Shown: positions 44,001 through 57,077, counted from the stretch's first letter. The stretch: DNA of 64,000 nucleotides from Malachius bipustulatus (GCA_910589415.1 OU342637.1:40392162-40456161), one strand, 5' to 3'. Numbers and translations: made by a program. The notes: a model not told the origin generated them from the sequence alone.

Positions 44001-45751
44001 GAAAATGATGTGCTGAAGAAAGCCTGAGAAAGTTTGTTGTTGTTTGAGAATGTTTGCTCCACATCTGTACGATTTCTTGAATAAGTAGGTATGTGCGCAA
44101 ATCGATCACATTTTTGGATTCATTCAATGTATGGTTATAACGAAGTAGAACTTGCGGAAGAGTTGGGAGTTTATTAAACCTTACAAATGACTCAAGATCC
44201 TCACATCCAAGTAGATAAACGACATTTTATCAGACATTACTCGACTGAGAAATTGGCCGCGAAGTTTTACTTTTCTTCCACTGTAGGCTGTAGGTTTACT
44301 TTTCACTTTTCCACCGCTGGAGGAAAAGTGTTATCATAGCAAACATGCACATACCTATAGAAGAATGAACAATTCAAATTTTATTAATAGAAATTTCATT
44401 TATCAATAAAACTTAACCTTAAGATTTTAAAACTCTGGAGTATCATCCGTGGTTAAAAGGAATTTGGTATTTATTAAATATATAATCTTTGGGTTATTCG
44501 CTGGAATGAAGTAGATCATTTCAGTTCAGCTGAAGATGCCTGATTACCTCAGAGAAGCGAAATGATTTTAAACGGCCAGTTCGAGAAGAAATTTTATCAT
44601 AACAACATTAGAACGTTTAGTCCTATAATAAGATAAAAGCAGAGCGCTTGTCGCAGCAGAAAATATACCTGCAAGAGTGGTAAACGTTCATGAATATTTA
44701 ATGACATATTAACGAAAGGTACAGTGTTAGGAAAGAGATCCCTAATCCATAATTTATCCGAAAAGGGTTTAGTTTTTGTCCCACTTAGTGCTAAGTTCAC
44801 GTGCGGACACGTGAACTAAAAAAAAAAACTAAAACCATTTGAACTGCCCATGCAAAGGCCACTGTTAACCGTAAAATCAATATAAATTTTAAAAAATCAA
44901 ATAGGATTTGAAGTCGAGACGTTTAAATTTAAAATTTTGGTCTAATTTAATTAAAAACGTTCTAATTGTCAAATGAGTCATTTCTAAAGTAAACAATTAT
45001 GAATTCTACCAAATTAACAATTGATTAGAAAATAAGACAAATAATAAATTTAAAGTAGGTTTACTAAATAGGCTAGAAGTGTTCGAAATGTGGAGACGAC
45101 AAAAAACATTGGGGGTGTTGTGGTATCACTTAAATAAGAAACAAAAGTCCTGTAATGAGACTAATGCCAACAATTAAAATTTGCTCATCTGAGGCAAGTA
45201 TTCTTCAGGAAATAGATAACCAACTCTTTCAACTGATCATGAGAAGAATCCTTGGGTAACGCTTTGTAGGTCAAAGGCAGATACCTATTGTGGCTTATTG
45301 CGACACTTGTAGCAGATTATAATGGGTAGGCAAAGACATAGGTAATAACTGGAGATACCTACATAAATATGACATTATTTTCTAATCTTTGTTAAAAGAA
45401 ACCCAGAAATAGTATCTTTCTTGATTAAAACACTATGAACACAAGCTAATATGTCAATCATTCTTTAAGGTTTTTGCATTATAAATTTGACGGTTAGTGA
45501 AGAGTAACCTTGTGGGTTAATTACTCTGTTACCTCGGCTGCAAAAGACTAAGTAATGAATTTAAGAAGGAAACAATAGCCTATTTCATCATGTAACTCTT
45601 TTCTGTCAATTTTTTCATGGTTTTTAGTTTCGCTGTAAGTTTTAAATAATTCATGATAAAGGAGATGCCCCAGCTCGTTCAAGTCGGTCTTTGTGGGCCA
45701 AACTTTTTTTTTTTGCTTTACAAATTCAGATATGTACAGGCTAACAATTTA
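44001..45751. other. AT-rich stretch, no gene
   Basis: Apart from the 44794-44817 hairpin, no structure was recognised. Confidence 0.6.
44794..44817. repeat. Perfect 10-bp inverted repeat with two CACGTG boxes
   Basis: AGTTCACGTG, spacer CGGA, CACGTGAACT, followed by an A-run. It could be a protein-binding palindrome or a hairpin; no gene is next to it. Confidence 0.6.
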
Positions 45752-46336
45752 TACAGGGTCTACCAGCTCGATTTAAACAACGGTAAGGGCCATGTAGGTC
45801 TCGTCAAGACGAAACGTTTTTTTATTTGAAGTTTTTTGATTTGGACCTTCGTTGCGGAAATATGGCCGACTTCCCGTTTTTAGTTTTTTGGCTCCAGTTT
45901 CGGCATTTTTAGGTTCTCGCCCAAACTGAAACTAGTTTTGGAAACTCCTTAGCTTCAGTTACAACTTTCATATTGAAGTCAAGGTTCTATCTCTGTTGGG
46001 TTCAAAATCTTAATTTTTCCATTTGATTCAATTTGAATTGATTCAAAGACTTAAAATTTAAAGTCTTGGGCATGTCGCCATTTTGAATCCAACAGAGATA
46101 GAACCTTGACTTCAATATGAAAAATGTAACTGAAGCTAAGGAGTTTCCAAAACTAGTTTCAGTTTGGGCGAGAACCTAAAAATGCCGAAACTGGAGCCAA
46201 AGAACTAAAAACGGGAAGTCGGCCATATTTCCGCAACGAAGGTCCAAATCCAAAAACTTCAAATAAAAAAACGTTTCGTCTTGACGAGACCTACACGGCC
46301 CTTACCGTTGTCTAAATCGAGCTGGTACACCCTGTA
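45752..46336. mobile_element. TA-flanked foldback element 4 (near-perfect palindrome)
   Basis: About 260 bp at each end are inverted copies with few mismatches, starting TACAGGGTCTACCAGCTCGA and ending TCGAGCTGGTACACCCTGTA. The spacer is only about 65 bp. No coding frame. It is the best-preserved member in the window. Confidence 0.9.
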
Positions 46337-47089
46337 TAATTGAAAATTATTTTGGACTATTCAGAGTGTCTGTAAATTAATGGGACGTAGCTCAACTACA
46401 GCTTTGCGACCTCAAGAAAAAGCAATTAAACGAAACATATCTTAGTACAAAAGTGCTTCCTCAAGAAGTTAAGGCACCTCGAAGAAGAAAATTTGAAATT
46501 TAAAGTAGTGTATATTTCGGTAACCAAAGTAGCTATCAAGCTGAAAATTGCTATACGTCACTTTCAGAGGCAGTCAAATGATATTAGCGTCAAAGTCTTG
46601 TAGCATAATGAAGAGGGCTCTGTCAGCAGAACTTTTTCGTGTGTCTTTTATCATATTTTTTTATTATCAATAATTTTCTTTACTATTGGTAACGTTTATG
46701 GAGCGTACGTTATTTTAAAAGCATTATACTTGTCTTATTTCATGTCGAAAAAAGGTATCGTTTCCAAGGAAAACGCATCTAAGCGTTTCTAAGGATTTTC
46801 AAGAATTATGATATTTTATTCAGTTTCGCTTCATAACAGCAAACATTGTTGTTATGAATGTTGTTACTTTGTTTTCAATTTGTCTTCTGTCAGTTAAAAC
46901 TAATGGAGTAGTTTATTGTTATTTTAACAAATGTCTATGAAATTATTCAAACAAAAACAAAAATAAAAAGCAGTTTCAGAGCATGCTCTTTACCCAATCA
47001 GCTGTTTCTGCTGTGAGACAGTCCAACACCGGCATACTGGCTCGAAAGTGTATACCTTCGAACGGGAGCTTGCACGCTGCTCCTAGCTA
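46337..47089. other. AT-rich stretch, no gene
   Basis: Nothing recognised. Confidence 0.6.
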
Positions 47090-47552
47090 CATCTCACGGC
47101 AATCCTGGTACATTTGACAGCGCCTGCATAGCTGGTGGATGTCCCAGGTGAACTGGCAGTGCCAATGTAACTTCCCTTCGCTGTTTTCTTCCTTTTTAGG
47201 TTCGGCCTTCTTTGAGGAGGGGGTGAGAGTTTTTGCACCCCTCTTTGCCGGCTGATTCTTGGTTTCGGATTTCTCCTAGGCCTTCCTTTCGATGACTTTT
47301 TGCCTCGCTTCCTCAGGTGTCATACCCTGTGTAAGGTAGCGTTGGTACCATCTTACTTTAGCCCCACTTAACCCTTTTCTTCTGGGGTCATCGATGCCCC
47401 CAGGTTGACCGAAAGGGGGGAGGGATTGCTTGCCAGGTTTCTTGGGTCGCCTGGCTTCTTCACTTTTGTTGGTGGTGGGTGGTATGCCCCACTAAACCAG
47501 CAGTCTGTTTTGCGGTGATTTCCCGCGATGATTTGTTTGTTTCTTTATCCAT
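47090..47552 (-). pseudogene. Second ORF1-type retroelement remnant (DUF4780-like N-terminus)
   Basis: The ATG at 47552 begins MDKETNKSSREI and soon meets a stop (about 47460). In the next frame it continues with GLSGAKVRWYQRYL and TPEEARQKVIERKA, then a stop, a Lys/Pro/Ser-rich linker and LHWHCQFTWDIHQLC. The LSGA...RR..TPEEAR pattern is what I remember from the N-termini of arthropod LINE ORF1 proteins with DUF4780. The DUF4780 part itself is absent. GC-rich in AT-rich surroundings. Confidence 0.5.
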
Positions 47553-48110
47553 GTTGTTCCCATGCACGAATAGCTAGGGAAGGGTTGGAAGTTCACCCAA
47601 GCAGAGCTCTGCATGCAAGGGTGAGGGATGTATACAATGGGGTGCCCCCTGGTGCCCCAAAGTTAAGTCCAGTAGTGGCTGATCTTCTATCCAGTCACGC
47701 ATCCCATCAGCCTGGACTTTCACTTTAGGATTTAGTTTTTTTAGCGAGGTTGTCTCCTCTTGGTTCAGGCGATTAAGCCCAGACCCCCACGTCACTCTGT
47801 CCGCGAGACGTGACCACGACAACAGATGATACGGTATATCAAAGAGTCCACAGTCGGACGTCTCTGACGCCGTTACTCCTAGTGCAGACCTTTAGTCAGG
47901 ACACGACAACTAGGTTAGGGGAGGTGGTTCGCGGCAGGGCTTTCTGAGCAACCTGTCTAGAATTTTACCTTCGACGAGTTCGATTACCACGGCTAACCCT
48001 ACTCACTTCCGCTCGTTGTAAGGCCTTCACCCTATCCGCCACCTGGGGACGCGCCCGATCGGTACTCAACCGCATGGAAGGGAAACGGCTATCGTGTCCT
48101 TATTTTAACT
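47553..48110 (-). other. GC-rich 5' region of the ORF1-type remnant
   Basis: Upstream of the 47552 ATG in its own direction; the GC-rich composition ends abruptly near 48110. Probably the 5' UTR. Confidence 0.45.
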
Positions 48111-51100
48111 TTTTATGTTTTATTCCATGTTTTATTTATTATTATTTAAAAGGCGCATGCACTACAAGGAAATCACTATGGCGCTCTGGGAGCATTGCAT
48201 GAACGGAGATATCGATTCAATACATGGTGCAGAAACATTTTACTATTTTTAGTAAATCAGCAAATCAGATGGTAGAGGACACAAAACCCACATTGTCTCA
48301 CTCGGTGCGACACCATCTTACTGGCTTGAGTGGCGTGAAGCTGCTTTGAAATCCTGGGACACACTCTGGAGCCTTCCTCCCCCTCGCTTACTCCCACTCA
48401 AAAAGTTGAACAATAAAAAAAAATAATTCACTTACCTTAACCCCGAAAGGAAGGAGGTGGCTATTGACAGATCTCAATGTGACTAGGCAAATTTGTAACA
48501 TTAGCCACATTGGCCTGTCGAGTGGAACATATCAAATTTGGAATGCCCCACCCAAATATTCTAAATGTCGAAACAAAAATAAACTTTAAATTTTGAAAAG
48601 TGATCGTCTAAATTTCCAAAGTATCAAATCAAAACCAAACTTAATCAAAATGTTCGTTGTGATTATCCAGCCCGGGACAGATAAATGTGGCCTTCCTCTG
48701 GAAAATCCAGCATTCACCGAACCAGACTGGACCCGTAGTAACTCCTAACAATTTTACAAACAATAACAAAACAAATTGATAAACCCCACCAAAATATACC
48801 AGAATAATCACCCCATTCTTGATGTTACTCTACTTATTGAATAGATGTTTTAAAAGAACATGAGGAGGGTTGATTCTCAAAACTCTAAAATTGTTGAATT
48901 TTAATACAAAGATTTATTAAAATCAATTTCATCATCAGTACAATAGACTGGCAATCACCAATAGATCTTACATATAAACAATCAATTTAATAATTAAAAT
49001 CAGTAATCCTGACTCAAATATTCAAACATAATTATTACCTTATTACCAATGATATCAAACTTACATGATTAAAATTCAAGATAGGTACCTATATCATTTC
49101 AATAGTTCAGATAAAAATTTCTAAAGCTCATATTCTATTAAACAATTTCTAAACTATAACACATAGGTATGGTTCTGAATAGAACTCAGAGTTAGATCAG
49201 AAGTTATTTATCAAAAATTTAAATTTATCTTAAGCAAAAGTTTCAATATAAAAACAGGTATCTACCTACAAAATCTGAAATTCAAAATTTAATTTACAAA
49301 ATGATCAATCTCTAACTCAAAATCCTAAACACACACGATAAATTTAATAAATTATTTTTACACATAACCATTACATTAGTCACTTGTTGACCACAATAAA
49401 AGTTCTTAACATATTATCAAAAATCAGATTCACTTAGAAAGTCATAGGTGATGAAATCAATTAAACACTGTACTCGAATTTATTTAATTTTCTTGGTTGT
49501 TGGAAAATAGCAAAAGTTTATTCACTCATAAAGACATACCTTATTATTCAAAACTCCATCTCAAAACTGACGAACTAAGGTTCCTCTAACCTAAGCGCGA
49601 TGATCAAAGAATAGGCCGGCATGGTTGCTGGAACTGCCTTTGTACTGGTGTTAGCACCCCTTGGTTGGTGCTCCAGGTGCCGGATGAGCTGGACTGCTCC
49701 CCCTTCTACCTTGTGACGACCAAATATAAAAGCGCTAGGACCTCTGCCTGATGAAACCTCCCATGCCTCCAAACTAAACTCCACCACTCTTCTTTATTTC
49801 TCCAAGCTTCTTCAAATATAACCCTTCACACAGGTTAGTATACCTACCTAGGTAGGTACCTACCTACATAAGCCTCCACATGATCGAATCTTTATGTAAA
49901 CTTTCATGTGAATCAGAAGTTTGAAAGTTGGAACTCAAAACTCAGAAACTAGAAGTTCGAAATTAACATTCAGGAATCAAAAGTTAAAACTTAGAAATTC
50001 AAAGTTCGGGATCAAAAACTGGAAATCGGAAATTAGTAGTTAAAAATCAAAACTGGAAGTCGGGACCTAACACTCTAGAACTTGAAACTCAAAAGTAAGT
50101 CGAAACTAAAGTTCAAAACTACGTCCAAAACTAAATCCAATAATAAGTAAGCAAGTCCAAAACTGCGTCCAAAAATTAAATCCAAAATTACGTCTAGTAG
50201 TAAGAAAGTCCAAAACTTCGTCTACTAGTAAGTAAGTCCCTTGTCTGTAAAGACAAGAAAACGAACATTAGTTATAATGACCAAAATTAAATTCAAAAGA
50301 TTACTCACGTAAGACTGCATCTTTCACAGAAACAACTTCACCATAATAATATCTATGTGTGCTTACACAAGGGACTAATATTAATTCACGAATTTTAGAC
50401 AAACTACATGATCTGCCGAATTTAGACCGAAAAATGAACCTGATGCGTCCTCCATCTCTACTTATAATTTTTCTGAGATGACGCTACTCAAGCGCACTAA
50501 CTGCCGTCTAACCGAACTTGTTGACCCACTTTCAAACTCAAACCTTATCATTGACGGTATGCAACACTTAAAACTCGCACGCGACGGTGTCGGATCGACT
50601 CTCATATACTTTGACACACTTTCGGCAGTACGACCAACCTCTCCCGTTCTCCCTCTATTCAAACTTAAACTTCACAATCGTGAATCCGCATATACTCGAG
50701 GCCTGTCGTGTCTCAGAACAAAACGCAAGTTTTTTTATATGTTTCTTTATGGGTTTCCTCAACTATCTTTTCCTGTTTTTTAACCCACACCCAAAGAAAT
50801 AATATTTTAGGTTTTATCTGGATAACTAATCGGAAATCTAGAGTAGCCAGATGAGAGTGGTCTCGTTAGACGCGGAAAATTAATTCGCATAAGATGATAT
50901 ACTTTTCAAACTCTGAAAACCCAGAACCGGGACAGAAAATCGACCAGACATGTTTTCTACGTCTTACTTAAATAACAAAAGCAAGAATTTCTTAACGACC
51001 GCCAGATGTTCGTTCGCGATCTTTGCCTAATACAGCCTCTTACACCAGCAAAAATGTACAGTCACTCATAACTCTTCTGAACTTTATAAAAATATTTCAA

Positions 51101-52180
51101 ATCGAGAATTAAAATTTTGAAAAAGAAAACGTAGCGTGCAAGGCACGCTGCAACTCATGCAAGAATTGCAATGCAATATCTCCCGAATGTGATGATTTAT
51201 AAGAGCGGACTGTCACGCCCCTCGAATCTGGTCGCCATTTTGAATTAAGACTACCAGTGAGGCTCCCCAACGGGTAGAACCATGAAGATCGACGACGGAA
51301 TTATTATTATTTCAGGTAGATTTTTGGATATGATGACCTGGATAAGTCAATTCCCAATACCCAGTAAACGAGTGCTTTAGACCTAACTTCGGAATTGGAG
51401 TTTTTATCAATGACTAGATTTAGATTTATCTGTTGCTTATTCTGACCACAAAGTGATAAACAGTATTCACTTTTGTGTCTGTAACAAATACTGATACAAA
51501 TACTGATAATTTTTTACAGATAAATTATACTAAAGACGACATAACAATTTTGAGCGAATTTTAATGTACATATCATCAACTGCTTAAACGCTCTAATTTC
51601 AATGACGAAGAAGGCCCTGAAACTGAATCTTTTGCTATAGCTATCGTTTTATCCTGCTCGTTAACGAACCAACCTCGTATTCCTGATCGCGAGGAAGAAT
51701 TCGCTTTTTGGATCTCTTTTTGACCACGAACTCTCAAATATATTCTCACATACATATACATAAAATATATATTGACCCGGAAATGGCGGACACGGACAGC
51801 ACCACAGCATGCACTAAGGATTCTAAGTTCATTTACTTTTTTCTCTAGTATGGCTCCTTTAACAAGATATAGCCATTTGTGTGGAAAAAAGTCACAACAC
51901 TGCATAAGATACCCTTCTTCAGGCAGAAAAATAGTGTGTATGGAAACATGAAATGGCAAATCTAACAAACCTTAAAACAATTATTATCGGTGCGCGGAAT
52001 ACGTATTCAATAATATTATTCAAAATATATTTTAGTTGCATTGTTAATCTCGAATTCGAATTACGATGCCGAGGAAACAATTTTTGTTTTAAATTTACAG
52101 TCTTTCTGAAAATCCTCTTCAACACTTTGTATACCGTGTCCGTCATTTCGGGATTACCCGGTATACTTCACGGTTGAAGT
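48111..52180. other. Long stretch without recognised gene
   Basis: Mostly AT-rich. A GC-richer patch at 49575-49790 includes ATATAAAAGCGC (about 49723), a possible TATA box, but no convincing gene follows. Palindromic GGTAGGTACCTACC words lie at 49845-49868. The 49920-50240 segment repeats 'aaaactcagaaa'- and 'gtccaaaact'-like words. The short ORFs present look random. Confidence 0.55.
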
Positions 52181-52680
52181 TCCACTCTTCTCAGACCACA
52201 CACAAACTTTTCTCAATATCACGTGTCCTACCATAGTGTCAAGGAAGCAAGTAAACCGCGTATAGTCTGGCACTATAGATCGGCCAAATGGAAAGAACTT
52301 AAGGCTCTAATGCTTCATCTGTTTGTGCTACGTTAGTTGCTGAAGTCATCTTAACTGGCATGGAATCCTACATTATTTTTTCAAAAAGGCCCTCAAATAT
52401 CAAACCTTGCTTCAAAGAAAGACGCAAGAAGGCTGTTGCATCCAAACAACTAGCTAATCAGCAATGACGAAAGAGTCCCGACGGCAAAAATGACCTTAAT
52501 TTCATCCGAGCTCGAAACAAGTCCAAAGAAATAATAGACCAGACCAAGGAGGCTCATAACCAAAGAATTGAGACTAAAAACTTCTGCCCTGTCCCCAACG
52601 ATTCGAAATCTTTGTGGTGGGTTACTAAGACAATTAGGCAGAATTTCACCGAATACGCCGTTCCACCATTTACACGGATA
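52181..52680 (+). pseudogene. Jockey-like LINE fragment (endonuclease-RT linker)
   Basis: Frames read KPRIVWHYRSAKWKEL, CFKERRKKAVASKQLANQQ, a stop, then KEIIDQTKEAHNQRIETKN and SKSLWWVTKTIRQNF. This is the linker between endonuclease and RT in jockey-type ORF2. Neither catalytic domain remains. A related piece sits at 59000-59120. Confidence 0.65.
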
Positions 52681-53272
52681 TTTATTCTATTTCTTTATTT
52701 ATTTACCGTTTAAGAATCCAAATTAATGGACAAGCTATTCACATAATGGCATTAGAAATAAAATAGCAATAATAAATAAGGCCAACTAAACATAATAATA
52801 TACTTATTATACGCAATTTTGTACACAAGATATAAAAAAAATTGAAAATACAGGTGCACAAGTTCCTTCAGTTCCTTAATTGACGTGTGTGAGATATCAC
52901 AGGCTGGTGATATTCTGTTAAATAAATCTGACATTATATAAATCGGAGATTTCTTCATTAAGTTCGTATTTACAAGGGAATCTACGAAAGTTAACATATC
53001 TCTGCTACCCAGATCTAGGCACACGAAAATTTACTTGGTTCAAAATCGTCGAGCAGTCCACATAATTATTTACAATTTTGTAGAGAAAAATAAAACAGAC
53101 AGAAATTTGCCGCTTTTCCTAAAATAAATATATTTCAAAAATTACCTCCGAATTTGTTTTATGAATTTTTGTGCACATTATAAGAGGATATAAGAGGATT
53201 ATAAGAGGATAAGAGAATTGTTCAGCAGCTGCAGCGGTGGCTGGACGTGTTTTGTTCGAGTTGCGGTGATCT
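52681..53272. other. AT-rich stretch, nothing recognised
   Basis: Ends with short tandem 'ataagaggat' copies at about 53180-53215. Confidence 0.6.
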
Positions 53273-54043
53273 GTGTATTTTTTGCTTTATAAAGTTCGTT
53301 ATAAAGTTTGTTCTTGTCCTGATTTGCCGGTTGTGTTTGTCAAGATTGCGGAGGGGGGGGGGGGATGGGAAGGTGTGAGAAGTAAACAAAAAGACACTTC
53401 CAATCAAGTTATTTATATTCCTATTGATGATTTTAGAGGTATTCTTCTTGTTCTTGATGCCCTCACTGAACAAACCAAACCGCCTATTCAGAGACGGCGT
53501 TAGGGTGGGGCGCGGTTGGGCGACCGCCCAGGGCGCCGAATTAAAGGGGCGCCGCAGGCGCCCCTTTGTAGCCCATCGCTCATAGTTCGAGGTATACTTA
53601 CTCGTGAATTCCCTAAATTAAGCGAAAAAATCCTTGAATTATTGAAAAAAGTTCATTCCAGCCAAAAATATGAATGGTATAATAAATAAAATAAATACTT
53701 TTAAATAGATAAAAAAGCGTTTAAATTAACATTTTGCGAGTAATTTTTCAAAAAATTTACCCCCCCGTACCCCGTACCCCCTTTCGTCTGGGGGGTATTC
53801 CATACCCCCCAGGCCCCTAACGGTTGGTCTCTAACGTTAACCGTTATTTGAATCCTATCTTATCTTATCCTATCTTATAAAGGACCCTTTCTACAATTTA
53901 TACCTATACCTGTAACGGATACTAGGGGGGCGCCGTATAGAAATTTCGCCCAGGGCGCTAGCAGTGCTAAAACCGGCCCTGCGCCTATTGAAGAAATATG
54001 TGTTCTTCGTACCGTGATGTTTGAGTTGAATGAAGTAGGTAGT
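53273..54043 (+). pseudogene. Unidentified coding segment split by a hAT MITE
   Basis: A frame from about 53273 reads SCPDLPVVFVKIAEGG, a G-run, then QVIYIPIDDFRGILLVLDAL and TEQTKPPI up to the MITE at 53489. Beyond the MITE, after the duplicated 8 bp, the protein-like reading goes on with EEICVLRTVMFELNEV and a TAA at about 54043. No family was recognised. It could be a host exon, a retrocopy or another element's ORF. Coding status is inferred only from the open frame and its continuation. Confidence 0.35.
53489..53981. mobile_element. hAT MITE with perfect 8-bp target duplication
   Basis: CGCCTATT at 53481-53488 and 53982-53989 flanks a 493-bp element. It starts CAGAGACGGCGTTAG and, read from the other end, CAGGGCCGGTTTTAG. 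CAG termini and an 8-bp duplication are hAT hallmarks. Both ends hold GGGCGCC-type GC-rich words; the middle is AT-rich and non-coding. Confidence 0.92.
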
Positions 54044-54082
54044 TAAAATATCAGTTAATAATGCGACTAACAGCGGGTATTA

Positions 54083-54278
54083 TACAGGCTCATTAAGTTA
54101 ACGGGCAGATTTCTGTGGCCATTTCTGAAGAAGGTATCGAGTCTAAGTGAAATTTTTTTGAATTTATCCATTCTTGACATGAAAGTAATTACAAAAATGT
54201 TAATAAAAGTCATTTGACGTCAATATTAGCTTCAAAAAACGAGCACAGAAATCTGCCCGTTAGCCTAATGAGCCTTTA
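54083..54278. mobile_element. Small TA-flanked MITE
   Basis: Inverted ends share GGCTCATTA and AACGGGCAGATTTCTGTG. About 196 bp, non-coding, TA on both sides. Confidence 0.8.
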
Positions 54279-55259
54279 TAATATTGGCTGTAAGTCTTTG
54301 AGTACTTCTTTTAATCAACGTCAAGTTAGTAAAAAATCGACGAATTCCGAATTGAAGAATCAATTAAATATTTTCTCTTCGACCATTTAGTAATACGTTC
54401 TTTATACTGCCAATTTCAGTTAACTAATGACGTACATTCCCCATGCGATGAGGGAATGTTCATTCCCTCACCGCTTGCGATGAGGGAATGTTCTATTTAA
54501 GCCAATCACTGCTCGGCATTTTGACAACTTAATTTTGGAATTTAACTCCGTGACGTCAACCAGTTAAGATAACGCCACGGCTACCTATTGCCCGACTAAC
54601 TATTGAAACGCTCTTGGCTTACATTATTGCGCCTGTATATGTGAATTATTGTGAATAAAGCTGAAAAATCAATAATTTAGATATGCGCAGTATATGCGCT
54701 TCAATTAACGCAAGCTGCCTGACCTGGCCTGACCAGACAAGACTATCTAACCAGGTTAGATAATATCTATACATGAAAATATTAAACAATATAAAAATGA
54801 CTGGGTGGTGGTGTGATAAGAAACGACATCGGAGTTGCTCTCCATTCCGGAATATTCTTTATTGGTAATTGAAATCACTGGGAATTTAGTGAAAGATGAC
54901 AACGCAAATATCAAGAAAATAAGTCTATTGAAAAGTTTTCTTTTTTTCAACTAATTCTAATAAATTTTCTCATAAGGTCGAAGAGAAAATAGCGTCTTCA
55001 TCTCGCGAAGAATAGCTATTATCCACTCAAACGTTCCAACATTCGCCTGGCGGCTCCTGTTGAAATATTCGTTCTCGTGGATAATAGCTATCATTCTTAG
55101 CTCGTTGAAGAATATACTATTCAAGGATGGTTATAATTTGCCTTTATCAACACTGGTCTTGCTATCAAGGTCAGCGAGAGTGCATGAATACGTGAAATCT
55201 AATAAGAAATCTAATCTGAGAAAGCGTGCCTCACATAAAGCAACATAACGTAGTCCCCA
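54279..55259. other. Non-coding stretch with short repeats and a hairpin
   Basis: 'gcgatgagggaatgttc' occurs twice at about 54445-54495, with an inverted 'attccctca' between. 'gaatagctattatccac' (~55005) recurs inverted as 'gtggataatagctatc' (~55076). No gene recognised. Confidence 0.6.
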
Positions 55260-55364
55260 AGAAAATTGGAAAATTATAGAACGACGTAAAAAGCCAAATT
55301 TGATTATGGGTGAGTCTACTAATAATCTAAGTAATGACCTAATCAAGTCTGCTCGTAAGTTCAA

Positions 55365-55462
55365 TGGTGCCCATATGGCACCATTGGATAAAGCCTCATT
55401 GAACATTGAGGCTTTATTCGTCCTCAAGACATTGATATTGAGGCAGAATCCTCAATGCTCAG
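55365..55462. repeat. Cluster of three short palindromes
   Basis: AATGGTGCC...GGCACCATT, ATAAAGCCTCA...TGAGGCTTTAT and a CCTCAA...TTGAGG/CCTCAA group lie back to back in about 100 bases. Together they would fold into a row of hairpins. Confidence 0.7.
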
Positions 55463-57077
55463 AGAGAGCGTTGTTTTTGCGATAACTTGTATAGAAACAC
55501 TGGTTTAGATGAATTAGATGTACATCGTCAGGCTAGAAATTTTAGTAGAAGATCATATAGATGTCGTGCATGTTGCTATTACGATTGTTCAATCCAGACA
55601 ACAAAGCTGCATGTTTTTAATGCTATTTCAAAAGCCAAACTTGACCATAACAATGCATATTTGAAGTCTTCAAGGAATCGTATTAGATCTTCTTGGCGTA
55701 TTATAAACGACAAACACCCTATAAGGAAAGTTAATTATGATGTATGTGATATTTTGTCTGATCGGTTTAATATATTTTTTACTAGTATTGCAGACAAAAT
55801 TGCAGATAACTTACCTGTACCTGTACACGATCCTATTGTTCTAATGCATAATGTTAAGATTAATCGAAATACCTTCAACAGCTATTTCTACTTTAGTGAG
55901 ATTTCCTGTTGCGCTGTCAGACATAAGATTGATGGCTTAAAATCAAGAAATGCCAATGATGCATACGGAATAACTGTTGCAATGATAAAACATACAAAGG
56001 ACACACCTATTGATGTTGACAAAACTTTTAAATACTTGCATTAGGGAGGGCGTTGTCCCCTCATTGTTGAAACGTGCTGTAGTCGTCCCCATTCATAAGA
56101 ATGTTTCTAAGAGTGACTTTAATAATTTCAGACCTATTTCATTGTTGCCTGTGTTTTCTAAAATTTTTGAGAAGATAATGCAGAAACAACTCACAGTATA
56201 TTTTGGAGGAACAGATCTCTTAACTGATCGCCAGCTTGGTTTTCGCGCTGGAAGTTCCGCGGTCAGTGCGATGATAGAACTTATGGACTTGATCTTGAAT
56301 GGTTATGACTCATGAACTTCACCTTGGCTAGGTTTCTCGATTTGAGAAAAGCCTTATTGATTGTGTTAACCATACCATCTTATTGCGTAAACTATATACA
56401 GATAATCTACAGCCAAATAGTGTTAAATTAATCTCCACATTTTTAGCCAACAGATTTCAGTCAGTGCGCATCGACAACCGTCAGTCCGATTTTTTCCATC
56501 TTAATACCGGAGTGCCCCAATGTTCTGTGATTGGGCCTCTCCTCTTTCTTTCTTTTTTTTTTGATTTTCATAAATGATCTCCCGGAACTTGTTGGTGATG
56601 CTAAGGTTATCCTCTTTGCAGATGACACTACAGTCGTAACTACTCATCATAAACTAGATATGAAGCTCTCAGGTGCAGCAATGCAGCCGCAGAAGTTGTG
56701 AGCATCTGGTCCTCATCCAAGAGACTTCAGCTTAATCTGGAAAAGTCGTAATCAATTGTATTCTCATTAAGACCCAGAGATAATATCAACTCGTTGCAGT
56801 ATTGCGAGACCATAAAATTTTTGAGACTACTTGTGGATGATGACTTGAAATTTAAATTTCATGGTAACTGGCTGGGAGGGAAGCAATGCTCCTCAATTTT
56901 TGTTCACCGCATATTTGCCCTACAGAGGAGGGCTGTAAGAGTTGTTGATGGGCTGGCTTATGGGGATGACTGCAGAACTTTTTTCATTCAGCTTAAGATA
57001 ATGACTTTGCCGTCATCGTATATTTATCATTGCGTTTGCTATGTAAAGCAAAACATTCATTTAGTTATCATGACAAC

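Noticed and set aside
44520..44575. Second hammerhead-like string (CTGAAGATGCC ... GCGAAATG)
   Set aside because: The core reads CUGAAGA instead of CUGAUGA, and no stem I or stem II pairing was found.
49700..49800. TATA box and promoter near ATATAAAAGCGC
   Set aside because: No gene or LTR structure follows; only a weak coincidence of words, so mentioned in the stretch entry but not called.
51576..52177. Overlapping frames of 74-130 codons on both strands
   Set aside because: No recognisable motif, and both strands are open by chance in AT-rich DNA.
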